A stretch of DNA of 14,526 nt, from assembly GCA_018658605.1 (NCBI GenBank), contig JABHUV010000093.1, positions 1 through 14,526 of the forward strand. The letters are read 5' to 3'. Numbering within the stretch: position 1 is the stretch's first letter; each line of letters starts with the position of its first letter. The notes beneath the pieces were generated by a model, which saw only the letters and a program-made list of their open reading frames with translations, did no database searches and had not been told where the DNA came from. Below, piece after piece: positions 5,195 to 13,456 of this stretch. A program made the translations under genes and the position numbers. This stretch comes from Planctomycetaceae bacterium (lineage in GTDB: Bacteria; Planctomycetota; Planctomycetia; Pirellulales; Pirellulaceae).

Positions 5195-6448
5195 ATGGCA
5201 AGAGCAATCGTTTTGGTTTTAGACCACTTATCGGCGAAATATATAGGTCCCTACGGCAACACTTGGATTCCCACGCCTGGATTTAACCAACTAGGGACCT
5301 GTTCGTTATTAGCCGAATCGATGATTGCGAGTAGCACCGATATTGCGGAAATCTATACGAGTTTTTTGCAGGGGCAACATCCCGTTATCACTGGGCCAAG
5401 TCGCGTTTCGTTATTGGATCAACTAACCGAAAAAGGTGCGACGAGTACGTTGATTTCGAGTAGCGCGCAACTGTTGCAGTTGCCGTGTTGTGATGCCTTT
5501 ACACAACAGGTCCACGTTCCGCTTACGGATAATGTGGAATCAGCTGACGATATTGAATCTACGGTGATGGCAGGTTTCTTTGGTGAAGTCTTGAATTGGC
5601 TAGAAACAACGGAAGCTGCGGATCAAGAAGACTTATTGTGGATTCATGCCGACAGTCTCGGTAAATGCTGGGACGCTCCCGTTGAATTGCGCGAAATGTT
5701 TCGTGGCGACGACGATCCGGAAGCGAGTACCGTTACGGCACCTCCGCTGGCTCATCAGCAGCATCCATTGGAGCCGGATGAGCAGCTCCAAGTTAGTCAT
5801 CCTTATGCTGCTCAAGTCTGTGTGGTGGATACTTGTTTAGCAGCGATTTATAGTGCTCTCGAAAATTATTCTCTAGAGCATCCGTCCGAACCGATTTTAT
5901 TGATCGTGACCGCTGCCCGGGCAATACCTTTAGGGCAGCATGGCACGGTTGGTTATCAACAAGCGGCGTTGTACAGCGAGCAGCTACACGTGCCGATGTT
6001 TGCATCGATACTAAAAGCAGCGTCGCGAGTTTCATGTTCACGTAGCCAGCGGATGCTACAATCTGAATCGATTTATCAAACATTGGTTGAATGGTTTGGT
6101 TGTGTGAACACAAATGGTGATGAATTGCCCCAATGCCAGCAGTCGTTTTTACCATTAATTGCAGATGAGAGCAGTGTTGAGGTTTGCAACCTTGCCAATG
6201 CTGTAGCCATTTCAAAAACCGATCAATCTAGCGAGATAGCGATCACGACCGCCGCTTGGTTCGCTAAGGTTGTTGCAAAACAAGTAACGGAGTTATTTGT
6301 GAAGCCCGATGACCGCTGGGATATCAATGAAATTTCTGATAAGCGTCGTGATGTGACGTCTGTGATAGAAGAGTTGTTCACCGCTGGTGATTTACAACAA
6401 TTTCCTGTCGAGCTGCCTAAATTATTGTGGAATCAGATTCTGCGATAA
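5195..6448 (+). CDS. Degenerate sulfatase / alkaline-phosphatase-fold protein, probably inactive
   Basis: A 417-residue soluble protein with no signal peptide. Its layout follows the sulfatase family: RAIVLVLDHLSAKYIGPYGN (residues 3-22) matches the opening strand and the YGN turn, then GQHP (60-63) sits where the segment after the catalytic site ends, LLWIHADSLGKCWDAP (147-162) matches the mid-domain block, and GQHGTVG (247-253) plus LYSEQLHVPMF (259-269) match the GEHG and 'LYEE..HVPL' blocks. However, the C/S-x-P-S-R modification and nucleophile site is replaced by SSTDIAEIYTSFLQ (46-59), only one of the N-terminal metal aspartates (Asp10) remains, and the DHG metal site is TAARA (239-243). 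It is therefore likely a non-catalytic or repurposed relative. The start at 5195 was preferred over an in-frame TTG at 5081 because homology begins right after it and the TTG overlaps the plsC start. Confidence 0.7.
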   Translation: MARAIVLVLDHLSAKYIGPYGNTWIPTPGFNQLGTCSLLAESMIASSTDIAEIYTSFLQGQHPVITGPSRVSLLDQLTEKGATSTLISSSAQLLQLPCCDAFTQQVHVPLTDNVESADDIESTVMAGFFGEVLNWLETTEAADQEDLLWIHADSLGKCWDAPVELREMFRGDDDPEASTVTAPPLAHQQHPLEPDEQLQVSHPYAAQVCVVDTCLAAIYSALENYSLEHPSEPILLIVTAARAIPLGQHGTVGYQQAALYSEQLHVPMFASILKAASRVSCSRSQRMLQSESIYQTLVEWFGCVNTNGDELPQCQQSFLPLIADESSVEVCNLANAVAISKTDQSSEIAITTAAWFAKVVAKQVTELFVKPDDRWDINEISDKRRDVTSVIEELFTAGDLQQFPVELPKLLWNQILR

Positions 6449-6468
6449 AAACAAGGTCACCTCGTTTT
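6448..6468 (+). terminator. Weak hairpin at the 3' end of the sulfatase-like gene
   Basis: AAAAC (6448-6452) pairs with GTTTT (6464-6468) and AGGT (6454-6457) with ACCT (6459-6462), separated by one A/C mismatch, beginning at the last base of the stop codon. The T-run is inside the stem rather than after it, and the central loop is tight. It may end the upstream transcript, but it is not a strong terminator. Confidence 0.3.
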
Positions 6469-6511
6469 GCGTCGTGTCTACTTGATCCGACTAGCCATCC
6501 TCGATTGCACT

Positions 6512-6540
6512 TTCAAGGCCATCCACAAAACCGTTATAAT
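6512..6540 (+). promoter_or_regulatory. Candidate sigma-70 promoter for the giant exported protein
   Basis: A perfect TATAAT at 6535-6540 with TTCAAG at 6512-6517 as a weak -35, spacing 17 bases. Transcription from it would give a leader of about 90 bases before the TTG start at 6635, containing the hairpin at 6571-6588. Confidence 0.5.
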
Positions 6541-6570
6541 TCGCTGCTGCTGTACACAGATTTACACTTG

Positions 6571-6588
6571 TTGACCAGAGAAGGTCAA
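6571..6588 (+). other. Hairpin in the leader of the giant protein gene
   Basis: TTGACC (6571-6576) and GGTCAA (6583-6588) form a perfect 6-bp inverted repeat with an AGAGAA loop. It lies between the promoter and the ribosome binding site GGAGGT (6624-6629). It may be an mRNA hairpin or an operator half-site pair; TTGACC could also serve as a -35 for a second, unseen promoter. Confidence 0.3.
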
Positions 6589-6634
6589 AATCGTAGAGCA
6601 AACTTGTTTCAATCATAGACATTGGAGGTCGTAA

Positions 6635-9600
6635 TTGATTGTGCGGACGTTTTCTAGATGCGCTGTGAAAATAGCGACGCTCGGCATTGTTATGCTGACG
6701 CTAGGAACTACTGCGTTAATCAGCGCACAGCCGCCGCTTGTTCAACAGATCGCGGGACCCGAGCGTAGCAATACCACAACGTCGCGTTCGCAAGAGTTAG
6801 CTGACGCACCGCAGTCGAGCCCTTTTTCATCGAGTGTGCAACCCGTTGGATTCCGAAACAATGGGGATAGCGAAGAACCATTGAACTTGCGATTACGCAT
6901 CGCCTGGGGTGGTGGTGCTCCTCGACAATGGCGGGGCACCATCACAATTTCCGCCGGAGAACTACAGGATTTGGTTCCTCGCAGTATCGAACCAATTACT
7001 TCCGCCCATTTACCTGCTGCTGTTGCTTCGACTGCTGCCAAAAATGATAACAGTGGTGGACTTGTCCGACTTAACTCGCCAGTTGGTGCTCAAGCTAGTG
7101 GGCAAATCAAATTACAGACGGTGTTTGTGCAACAAAATAAACCGAGTCAATTTGATGCGTTTGACATCAGCATTACTGCCGCACGACAAGCGGTTTTGAC
7201 TGTGGACTTGGTTGCTCTCTCAGATTCGAACATCCGTTTTCAACTGCAGCGTCCGCTAGCGTTTTTCATCACTCGCGACGCTGAAGTTGTATTAGACAAT
7301 ATGGGCAATCGTGGGCAAGTGCGTCGGCTCGCTGGTGATCGTTTGAGAATTATCACCGAGCGTGAGCATTTGGTGTTTCAACCACAGGAGTTATTTGAAC
7401 TCACACTCCGCCCTAATCAACTTGGTGAAAACAGAATGGGTAACTATCAATATGAATTAGATGTTATTGCAGTTGCTGAAAATCTTAACATACATCATCA
7501 ACAGCGAGTGGTTGAAGTTACCACGGCTGATGAATTTCCTGCATGGAACCAGATCAAGATTCCAATACCGACTCGGCCGGGGATTTACAACATTCGTCTT
7601 GCGTTGCGTTCCAAACGCTTTTCAGACACGTTAGTGCGATCTTCGCCGTTGGCTCAACGGGTCGTCCAAATTGTCGTGGTTGGGGGGAAATCTCCTGTTC
7701 CGACGGTGGCGACGAAATGGCGTGAAATTACAAATTATAATCCAGCGGATCCAAGCTGGTGGCAACGACTGCGTGAACTGGATCCGACCAATAGAATTAA
7801 ATATTTGGCGGGGTCAAGTCCATCGTCGATTGGCTTCGCACCTTTTGGCAACCGACGCGCTGAAAAAATACAGCATCACGATAAATCGATGACTCGTTTG
7901 GGGAGTGGGGGGTGGCAAGCGTTACCACTGAAAATTGAAAACCCGCAGCGACCGCACTTACTAGAAATTGAATATCCCAGTGATGTTCAACAGACAGCAG
8001 CAGTCAGTATCTTAGAACCTAACGCGTTGGGGAAAATAGGACCGTTAGGAGTGGATACTGGTTGGAACTTAGATGACACCTCTTGGCAAACAACGCCTGA
8101 AACTCTGACGCACAAGGTGTTGATTTGGCCGAACACAAACACGCCGATGCTAGTGATTCGCAATCAGCTTTCTGGCAAGCCAGTTGTGTTTGGAAAAATT
8201 CGAATTCAACAATTGCAAGGAAATTTAGCCGATCTCTATCCTGAATTGATACGGCAAAAACAAAATCGGTTGGCCTTAGCCTACTATAAAAAACCATTGT
8301 TTGCAGAAAACTTCAGTAGTCGCGAAGCCGTAGGGCCCGACAGTGTGGCAACGCTGGATGACTGGAGTACGTTTTACGACGGCGGTCAGCGGTTAGTACA
8401 GTATTTGCAGTTTGCCGGCAATAATGGTGCCGTTGTTAATGTGTTGAGCGAAGGTAGTAGTTTATTTCCGAGTGATCTATTTCATGCGACTCCGAAGTAT
8501 GACAGTGGAGCGTTTTTTGACAATGGGCAAGATCCGCTGAAAAAAGATGTGCTGGAAATGCTCTACCAAATGTTTGATGAACGTCAACTAGTGTTGATTC
8601 CATCGATTCAGCTAAACATGCCACTCAACGAATTAGAACAGCAACTACAACACTCTATAGGCAGCGGGGGGGTCGATTCAGCGATTGGTATACGATTAAC
8701 TAGTGCCGACACGGGTCTGACTGGCGCTGGTACCGTTGGTCGCTACAATCCACTCGATCCACGTGTGCAATTGGCGATCCGAAATCTAATCAAAGAGATG
8801 GTGCAACGGTACCACGAACACCCTAGTTTTGCGGGCATTAATATTGAATTTATTCCTGATTCATATACACACTTACGAAATTCAAAATGGGGCTTAGATT
8901 CAACAACGTTACGCCGATTTTTTCAAGACCAAGAAATACAGCCTAGTGACTTGCACGCAAATAACGTAAATGCGGTTCGGACTAGTTTGGCGAACGAGTG
9001 GGATCTCTGGAAACAACAACGGTTAAGTAAACTGTATAAAGACATTGCTGCTGACATAGATCTTTTTTCAAAAATGGCAACGGGGAACGACAACCGACAT
9101 CCCCAACGGCTGTATCTCTCGACAGCTGAGTTGTATGAGACGGTAGAGATTCAACGGCAGGCGTTTCCAACATTGCCATCGAAGAATAAGTTAATAAACA
9201 TCACTCGCAATATGTCGATCAACCCGGCGCTTACTCGAGGTGTCGAAAATCTGGTGTGGTTATCTCCACACAAAGCCAATCCCGTTGTTGACCCAACACT
9301 GCAGAATATTGACATTGAGTTGGCTCAATCGGTGGGCGTTCACCAATTGTTTTCCCAATCTGAATTGCATGGTGCTGTATTCTTTCATGCCCCCACCGTT
9401 GCTCAACTCCCCCAACTTGATGCAAAGTCTCCTTGGGGTGCTGGCAATACACAAACTTGGTTTGCCAATACCATTACACCATCGCATTTTTACAATCGTC
9501 AACGATTCATTAGCAAACTTGCAAAGACGGATTGTCGAGTGTTGGTGGACGGGGGCTGGTTTTTGCCTTTAGGACAAGAGGATCACTTGCGTGATTTATT

Positions 9601-10798
9601 AACCACTTACCAGCAATTGCCTGATGTAACATTCGAGACAATTAAGAATAAACCAAACCCGATTCCTCAGCCCCTAGTGATTCGTCGTTATGTGGAGAGT
9701 AGTATCAAAGACGGCACCAAGACCCACTTGTATGTATTGAATAATTCACCTTGGGCAGTGACTGCTCAAATCGACATTAATATGCAACCCGATGGCGTAC
9801 CGGTTTCGCTCAGCCAGAAATCTAAATCGACTTACCGGTGGCACCTTAATGGTGCGACTTGGCAAGTTGTTATGGAACCATTTGACTTAGTTGCCATTCG
9901 CATTGACCGTGTCGAAGCGCGTGTGGTATCGGCGTCGGTTCAATTTAACAAAGACGTGATTCCAAAATTACAAGAGAATATATTGGCGGTCAATCAGCAA
10001 CTTAGTCGCCTCGAGCAGCCAAAGGCGTTGCGGATTAACAATGGTGATTTTGAAGACCGTGGCGTTCCCTCATTGGTAAACGGTTGGATATTTGACAAGA
10101 GTGCTGGTAATCTTGTGGCTGTCGGAACGGCTGCGGCCCAACGAGGACAACGGTACTTGGAGTTACAGCGAACGACCGCTTCGGAAAATGTCCTGTGGGT
10201 GCGCAGCGAACCGTTTGCTGTACCAACGACGGGTCGGATTGCTTTTTCAGTTTGGTTAAGGACGAAAGATACAGCCCAGGCACCAACCGTACGTCTGGCG
10301 ATTGAGGGTCGGTATTATGGCCAACCATACTATCGACCGCGTACGATTGGGGGGCTGCAGATAGGTCGGACGAGTAATCAACAACGGGCGGTATTGCATA
10401 CGGATTGGACTAAGTATGTGATTGTTGTCGATGACTTGCCAGTACGAGGTTTGACTGATATACGCGTCGGCTTTGACCTGATGTCTGCAGGTCAAGTTGA
10501 AATCGATAATCTAGAAGTTTACGATTTGTGGTTTCAACCGCGTGAGTATCGCGAGTTGATGAAAGAGGTTTCGCTTGCGTATTCGCACCAGAAGCAAGGT
10601 CGAGTGGCGGATAGTCATCAATTTCTAAGTGCATTTTGGCCGCGATATATTTCACGTTACACGCCGCAGGGATTCCCAGAGGTTGCCAGACGGTTAGATG
10701 ACACAATTAATGACGGCCCTGAGACACCGCAATGGCCTTCGATGCCAAACGTATTGCAGCAGTTTAAAGAATTACCGCAGAAACTATTTCCGTTTTAG
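6635..10798 (+). CDS. Giant exported protein with glycosyl-hydrolase-10-like barrel and C-terminal carbohydrate-binding-like domain
   Basis: A 1387-residue protein. The N-terminus is a signal peptide: basic MIVRTFSRCAVK, a hydrophobic core IATLGIVMLTLGTTALISA (about 13-31), cleavage likely before QPP. Then: a beta-rich region from about 83 (LNLRLRIAWGGGAPRQW), a second beta region to about 345, and a TIM-barrel-like region from about 555 to 1005 resembling family-10-like glycosyl hydrolases (GHL10), with RYNPLDPRVQ from 703 and HPSFAGINIEF around 729-739, where Glu738 is a candidate active-site residue. A C-terminal jelly-roll-like domain, NNGDFEDRG from 1135 to DNLEVYDLW at about 1291, resembles carbohydrate-binding modules. 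Short linkers are rich in Ser/Thr/Gln. The start is TTG, favoured by GGAGGT (6624-6629) five bases before it. It likely acts outside the cytoplasmic membrane on glycans; the substrate is unknown. Confidence 0.75.
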   Translation: MIVRTFSRCAVKIATLGIVMLTLGTTALISAQPPLVQQIAGPERSNTTTSRSQELADAPQSSPFSSSVQPVGFRNNGDSEEPLNLRLRIAWGGGAPRQWRGTITISAGELQDLVPRSIEPITSAHLPAAVASTAAKNDNSGGLVRLNSPVGAQASGQIKLQTVFVQQNKPSQFDAFDISITAARQAVLTVDLVALSDSNIRFQLQRPLAFFITRDAEVVLDNMGNRGQVRRLAGDRLRIITEREHLVFQPQELFELTLRPNQLGENRMGNYQYELDVIAVAENLNIHHQQRVVEVTTADEFPAWNQIKIPIPTRPGIYNIRLALRSKRFSDTLVRSSPLAQRVVQIVVVGGKSPVPTVATKWREITNYNPADPSWWQRLRELDPTNRIKYLAGSSPSSIGFAPFGNRRAEKIQHHDKSMTRLGSGGWQALPLKIENPQRPHLLEIEYPSDVQQTAAVSILEPNALGKIGPLGVDTGWNLDDTSWQTTPETLTHKVLIWPNTNTPMLVIRNQLSGKPVVFGKIRIQQLQGNLADLYPELIRQKQNRLALAYYKKPLFAENFSSREAVGPDSVATLDDWSTFYDGGQRLVQYLQFAGNNGAVVNVLSEGSSLFPSDLFHATPKYDSGAFFDNGQDPLKKDVLEMLYQMFDERQLVLIPSIQLNMPLNELEQQLQHSIGSGGVDSAIGIRLTSADTGLTGAGTVGRYNPLDPRVQLAIRNLIKEMVQRYHEHPSFAGINIEFIPDSYTHLRNSKWGLDSTTLRRFFQDQEIQPSDLHANNVNAVRTSLANEWDLWKQQRLSKLYKDIAADIDLFSKMATGNDNRHPQRLYLSTAELYETVEIQRQAFPTLPSKNKLINITRNMSINPALTRGVENLVWLSPHKANPVVDPTLQNIDIELAQSVGVHQLFSQSELHGAVFFHAPTVAQLPQLDAKSPWGAGNTQTWFANTITPSHFYNRQRFISKLAKTDCRVLVDGGWFLPLGQEDHLRDLLTTYQQLPDVTFETIKNKPNPIPQPLVIRRYVESSIKDGTKTHLYVLNNSPWAVTAQIDINMQPDGVPVSLSQKSKSTYRWHLNGATWQVVMEPFDLVAIRIDRVEARVVSASVQFNKDVIPKLQENILAVNQQLSRLEQPKALRINNGDFEDRGVPSLVNGWIFDKSAGNLVAVGTAAAQRGQRYLELQRTTASENVLWVRSEPFAVPTTGRIAFSVWLRTKDTAQAPTVRLAIEGRYYGQPYYRPRTIGGLQIGRTSNQQRAVLHTDWTKYVIVVDDLPVRGLTDIRVGFDLMSAGQVEIDNLEVYDLWFQPREYRELMKEVSLAYSHQKQGRVADSHQFLSAFWPRYISRYTPQGFPEVARRLDDTINDGPETPQWPSMPNVLQQFKELPQKLFPF

Positions 10799-10806
10799 AG
10801 CTGCCG

Positions 10807-11601
10807 TTAGATCTCAGCGTCGTCTTTGAGTTGCACTTGCAGTGCGCTGAGGATTTGGTTTACCCGCTCATTTTTGCGGCGGACGTTGATGACGTTGTCG
10901 AGCACGAATTCTTCTTTGTCGCCGGTTGGTCGTATGTAGAGTCGCCCTGATTTGAGCAACATATGCTCGAAGATATCGTTGATTTCCATTTCAAAACGCA
11001 TGTGGGGCGCGGAGAAACGGCGAGTATGTCTGGGGAGACCATGGAAATGAATGACTTCGTTGGGGCGGATGACCCAATAGTCGAGTAAGCGAGCGAGGTA
11101 CATTATGATAAAGACAAATCCGAGTAGTCCTGACATTGTCCAGTAAAAAGTTTTGTCGGCAACGGGGTTAATGCGTGAAATCATGTCCCCAAAACTGCCC
11201 ATGAGTTCTGGGGATTTTACTCCCACGACGACGAGTCCTAAGACGACAGCAAAAATGAAGAAGACGACCGCTAAAAATTTGCTTTGCGGAAAGTCAAATG
11301 CCATGACGAAGAGGTTGAATGTGAAAAGGAAGAGAAAGATCACAGTGACCAAGACGGCGGATTTTCGCTTAATAGGCTCGATTGACTTGCTATCGGTCGG
11401 CGCTGCGTTATCCGTCTGAGTCTCCATGGCGGTCGCTGATGTAGATTCTTCATAAACACCATCGGAGAATGAGAGCACTACAGCAGCGATAATACTAGCG
11501 ATTAGAGTGGGGTAGAGAAAAATGATTTTGGGGTAATGATAAATCCGTACTTCGTCTTTGATGCGAGCGTTTTTTTCTTCTTGACTTAGTTCGGCATCCA
11601 T
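10807..11601 (-). CDS. Four-helix membrane protein with C-terminal PH-like domain
   Basis: A 264-residue integral membrane protein of unknown function. Four hydrophobic helices are visible at about 26-45, 82-101, 109-128 and 152-171. A polar, Thr/Ala-rich loop (47-80) separates the first two. The last 90 residues form a soluble mixed beta region, YWVIRPNEVIHFHGLPRHTRRF (175-196) then GRLYIRPTGDKEEFVLDNVINV (219-240) and an amphipathic end, which resembles bacterial PH-type domains that follow a membrane segment; this likeness is tentative. The N-terminus is acidic and cytoplasmic. GAGG at 11612-11615 lies 10 bases before the ATG, a little far. It converges on the giant protein gene with 8 bp between stop codons and lies 105 bp downstream of the tRNA on the same strand. 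Confidence 0.7.
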   Translation of the reverse strand: MDAELSQEEKNARIKDEVRIYHYPKIIFLYPTLIASIIAAVVLSFSDGVYEESTSATAMETQTDNAAPTDSKSIEPIKRKSAVLVTVIFLFLFTFNLFVMAFDFPQSKFLAVVFFIFAVVLGLVVVGVKSPELMGSFGDMISRINPVADKTFYWTMSGLLGFVFIIMYLARLLDYWVIRPNEVIHFHGLPRHTRRFSAPHMRFEMEINDIFEHMLLKSGRLYIRPTGDKEEFVLDNVINVRRKNERVNQILSALQVQLKDDAEI

Positions 11602-11706
11602 TTTTTGTGAACCTCGCTGGCAATGCTGGTGTTTGTCTTATGTAAAGCGTAAGGGGTTTGTAAACGCGACGCAAATAGAAACAGAGAAGCTGAGTGCATA
11701 AAAAAG

Positions 11707-11789
11707 CGGAGGGCACGGGACTTGAACCCGCAATCCGCAAGCGGACGTCTGATTTCGAATCAGATTGCTAGCCAATTCGCCTACCCTCC
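11707..11789 (-). tRNA. tRNA-Ser, anticodon CGA
   Basis: Read on the minus strand: acceptor GGAGGGT / GCCCTCC (T7 pairs G66), anticodon stem TCTGA / TCAGA with loop TTCGAAA giving anticodon CGA (reads UCG), a long variable arm built on TCCG / CGGA typical of class II tRNAs, and T-arm GCGGG-TTCAAGT-CCCGT. Discriminator base G73 agrees with serine. The 3' CCA is not encoded (CTTTTTT follows, so it must be added enzymatically). The D-arm is irregular: GCGAATTGGCTAGC offers only a two-pair GC/GC stem, and the base after the acceptor is A where U8 is usual. A six-T run directly follows on the minus strand. Confidence 0.88.
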
Positions 11790-12034
11790 GGTGTATCCAT
11801 ACGTTAACGCATGTTTAGCTGTTGCTATTCTTATCGGATATTTCGCCAAAGGCAAGGGTAGGAACTAGTAGCGATCGGAGTTTACCTGCTGAAGGTGAGC
11901 CTTTGAGCTGCCTGCCTTGATGCTGCCGGCAAAAAATCGGCCTATGCCCGAAATCGCCAATATAGTTTAATGTTCGCAGTTGCGTTTCTTCATGGATTGA
12001 AGGACGGCGTATTTTATTGAAGGGGGCGGAGAGC
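11790..12034. other. Gap upstream of the metallopeptidase gene
   Basis: No gene is seen. It must contain the tRNA promoter (minus) and the peptidase promoter (plus). TATAGT at 11961-11966 is a possible plus-strand -10 without a matching -35. A short CCGG-containing inverted repeat, GCCG / CGGC around an AAAAAAT centre near 11925-11945, is too weak to call a terminator. Confidence 0.3.
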
Positions 12035-12877
12035 ATGGATGCTCGAATAGCTGTAATGATTGTGGCAATAGGCGGATTATGTTTGCCTGTAACTGCAAAT
12101 GGAGCGAGTTACCGCACGCAGAATTTTATCGTTACGGCGGATTCTCCGAGTTTGGCTAGAGAAGTCTCGTTAGCAGCAGAAACTTATCGCCGCGAGTTGT
12201 CTCAGCAATGGTTAGGTTATGATCTAAAGCCGTGGTCTGCGCCTGTACCAATTCAAGCTAATGTTGCGTCTCATTTAGGCGCTGGCGGTGTGACGAGCTT
12301 TGTCTTTGAATCAGGAATTCCTAAACATTGGCAGATGACGATTCAAGGCAGTCGCCAACGCGTGCTCGATAGCGTGTTACCACATGAAGTGAGCCATACA
12401 GTATTTGCGACTCACTTTGGCAGGCCTTTGCCGCGTTGGGCGGATGAGGGTGCTTGCACGACGGTTGAGCATTATTCCGAAAAGCAGAAACAGCACAAGT
12501 TATTGTTACGGTATCTGACGACGGATCGCGGAATTCCGTTTAACAAGATGTTACGGATGAAAGAATATCCGCGCGATATTATGACGCTCTATTCTCAGGG
12601 ATTTTCCGTTTCACAATATTTAATTGCCCATCATGGAAAACGTGCGTTTGTCAAGTTTCTCGAGGATGCGATGTCTACCGGTAATTGGGATTTGGCGATT
12701 AATAAACATTACCCATTTACCGACGCATCGGATCTGCAAGTAAAATGGGTTGCGTGGCTAGGTAAGGGAAGTCCCCAAGTGTCAGTGCCGGCAACGCTGG
12801 CGACGTTTGTTGCGACGGCCAAACCGACAGGCAAAGAGCACCCAGCAGATGTAGGTTGGGTTGCGAGACGACGTTGA
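12035..12877 (+). CDS. Exported HExxH zinc-metallopeptidase-like protein
   Basis: A 280-residue protein of the gluzincin type (peptidase clan MA). A signal peptide spans roughly residues 1-24 (MDARIAVMIV, core to LPVTANGA, then SYRT). The zinc site is visible: HEVSH with His117, Glu118 and His121, and Glu138 in RWADEGAC as the probable third ligand, 17 residues after the second histidine, as in peptidase-MA-like proteins. It may cleave envelope or extracellular proteins; no substrate can be assigned. The ATG at 12035 was preferred over an in-frame TTG at 12017, since AGGGGG (12021-12026) lies 8 bases before it and the signal peptide then begins at residue 1. The last 35 residues are a polar, Ala/Thr/Pro-rich tail. 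The gene ends six bases before a small hairpin. Homology in planctomycetes is expected from the style but was not checked. Confidence 0.8.
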   Translation: MDARIAVMIVAIGGLCLPVTANGASYRTQNFIVTADSPSLAREVSLAAETYRRELSQQWLGYDLKPWSAPVPIQANVASHLGAGGVTSFVFESGIPKHWQMTIQGSRQRVLDSVLPHEVSHTVFATHFGRPLPRWADEGACTTVEHYSEKQKQHKLLLRYLTTDRGIPFNKMLRMKEYPRDIMTLYSQGFSVSQYLIAHHGKRAFVKFLEDAMSTGNWDLAINKHYPFTDASDLQVKWVAWLGKGSPQVSVPATLATFVATAKPTGKEHPADVGWVARRR

Positions 12878-12882
12878 CTCAA

Positions 12883-12899
12883 AAACACTGTTAGTGTTT
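12883..12899 (+). terminator. Small hairpin after the metallopeptidase gene
   Basis: AAACACT (12883-12889) and AGTGTTT (12893-12899) form a perfect 7-bp stem with a GTT loop, six bases after the stop codon, followed by CATCTTAATT. The stem is A/T-rich and the tail is not a real T-run, so this is at best a weak terminator between the peptidase and the VOC gene. Confidence 0.4.
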
Positions 12900-12918
12900 C
12901 ATCTTAATTAGAAAGTAG

Positions 12919-13362
12919 ATGCAGATGAAGTTACAACCATTTCACTTAGCCGTAGGTGTGCATGACTTAGTTGCAGCTCGAGAATTCTATGGCGGGCTAC
13001 TTGGTTGTACTGAGGGTCGTAGTTCGCAGCAGTGGGTTGATTTCAATTTTTTTGGGCACCAATTTGTAGTGCATGTTGATCCTAGCAATGATGGGGGTGC
13101 CCCAGCGGTGGACGTGAGCAATGCGGTGGACGGACATGCTGTGCCAGTTCCACATTTTGGAGTGGTTCTAGAGTGGCATACATGGCAGTCCCTAGCCGCT
13201 AAATTGAAATTAGCGAATATAGAGTTCGTGATTGAACCGCATATTCGTTTTGAGGGCGAAGTTGGCGAGCAGGCGACGATGTTCTTTTACGACCCGAGCG
13301 GTAATGCATTGGAGTTCAAAGCGTTTAAAGATAAGTCGCAATTATTTGCGACTACGAATTAA
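12919..13362 (+). CDS. VOC-superfamily protein (glyoxalase/extradiol-dioxygenase-like, COG3565 type)
   Basis: A 147-residue single VOC module pair. [23 protein letters not shown] (residues 8-30), [10 protein letters not shown] (39-48), [13 protein letters not shown] (77-89) and [16 protein letters not shown] (121-136) are the characteristic blocks. Candidate metal ligands are His9, His79 and Glu132. The chain closely follows proteins described as predicted dioxygenases of the extradiol family, a conserved group with no proven substrate. The ATG at 12919 has a second in-frame ATG two codons later (12925). Only AGAAAG lies upstream, so ribosome recognition is weak. It sits 41 bp after the peptidase gene with a small hairpin between, so co-transcription by read-through is possible but not shown. 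Confidence 0.88.
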   Translation: MQMKLQPFHLAVGVHDLVAAREFYGGLLGCTEGRSSQQWVDFNFFGHQFVVHVDPSNDGGAPAVDVSNAVDGHAVPVPHFGVVLEWHTWQSLAAKLKLANIEFVIEPHIRFEGEVGEQATMFFYDPSGNALEFKAFKDKSQLFATTN

Positions 13363-13456
13363 TACTCGCTAACGGTATTTGTTGTTTTAAAGTAGTACGC
13401 GTTTGGTATGTGTGATTTTTCAGTCTGTATCTTTATTTTCACATTAGGAATTTGTT

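Noticed and set aside
5793..6215. 140-codon open frame on the minus strand
   Set aside because: Antisense shadow of the sulfatase-like gene; composition is Cys/His/Gln-rich without any recognisable motif.
9240..9572. 110-codon plus-strand frame inside the giant protein gene
   Set aside because: Out-of-frame shadow; the enclosing 1387-codon frame has a signal peptide and domain signatures.
12017..12034. TTG start for the metallopeptidase six codons upstream
   Set aside because: The ATG at 12035 has a better-placed purine-rich site and gives a cleaner signal peptide.
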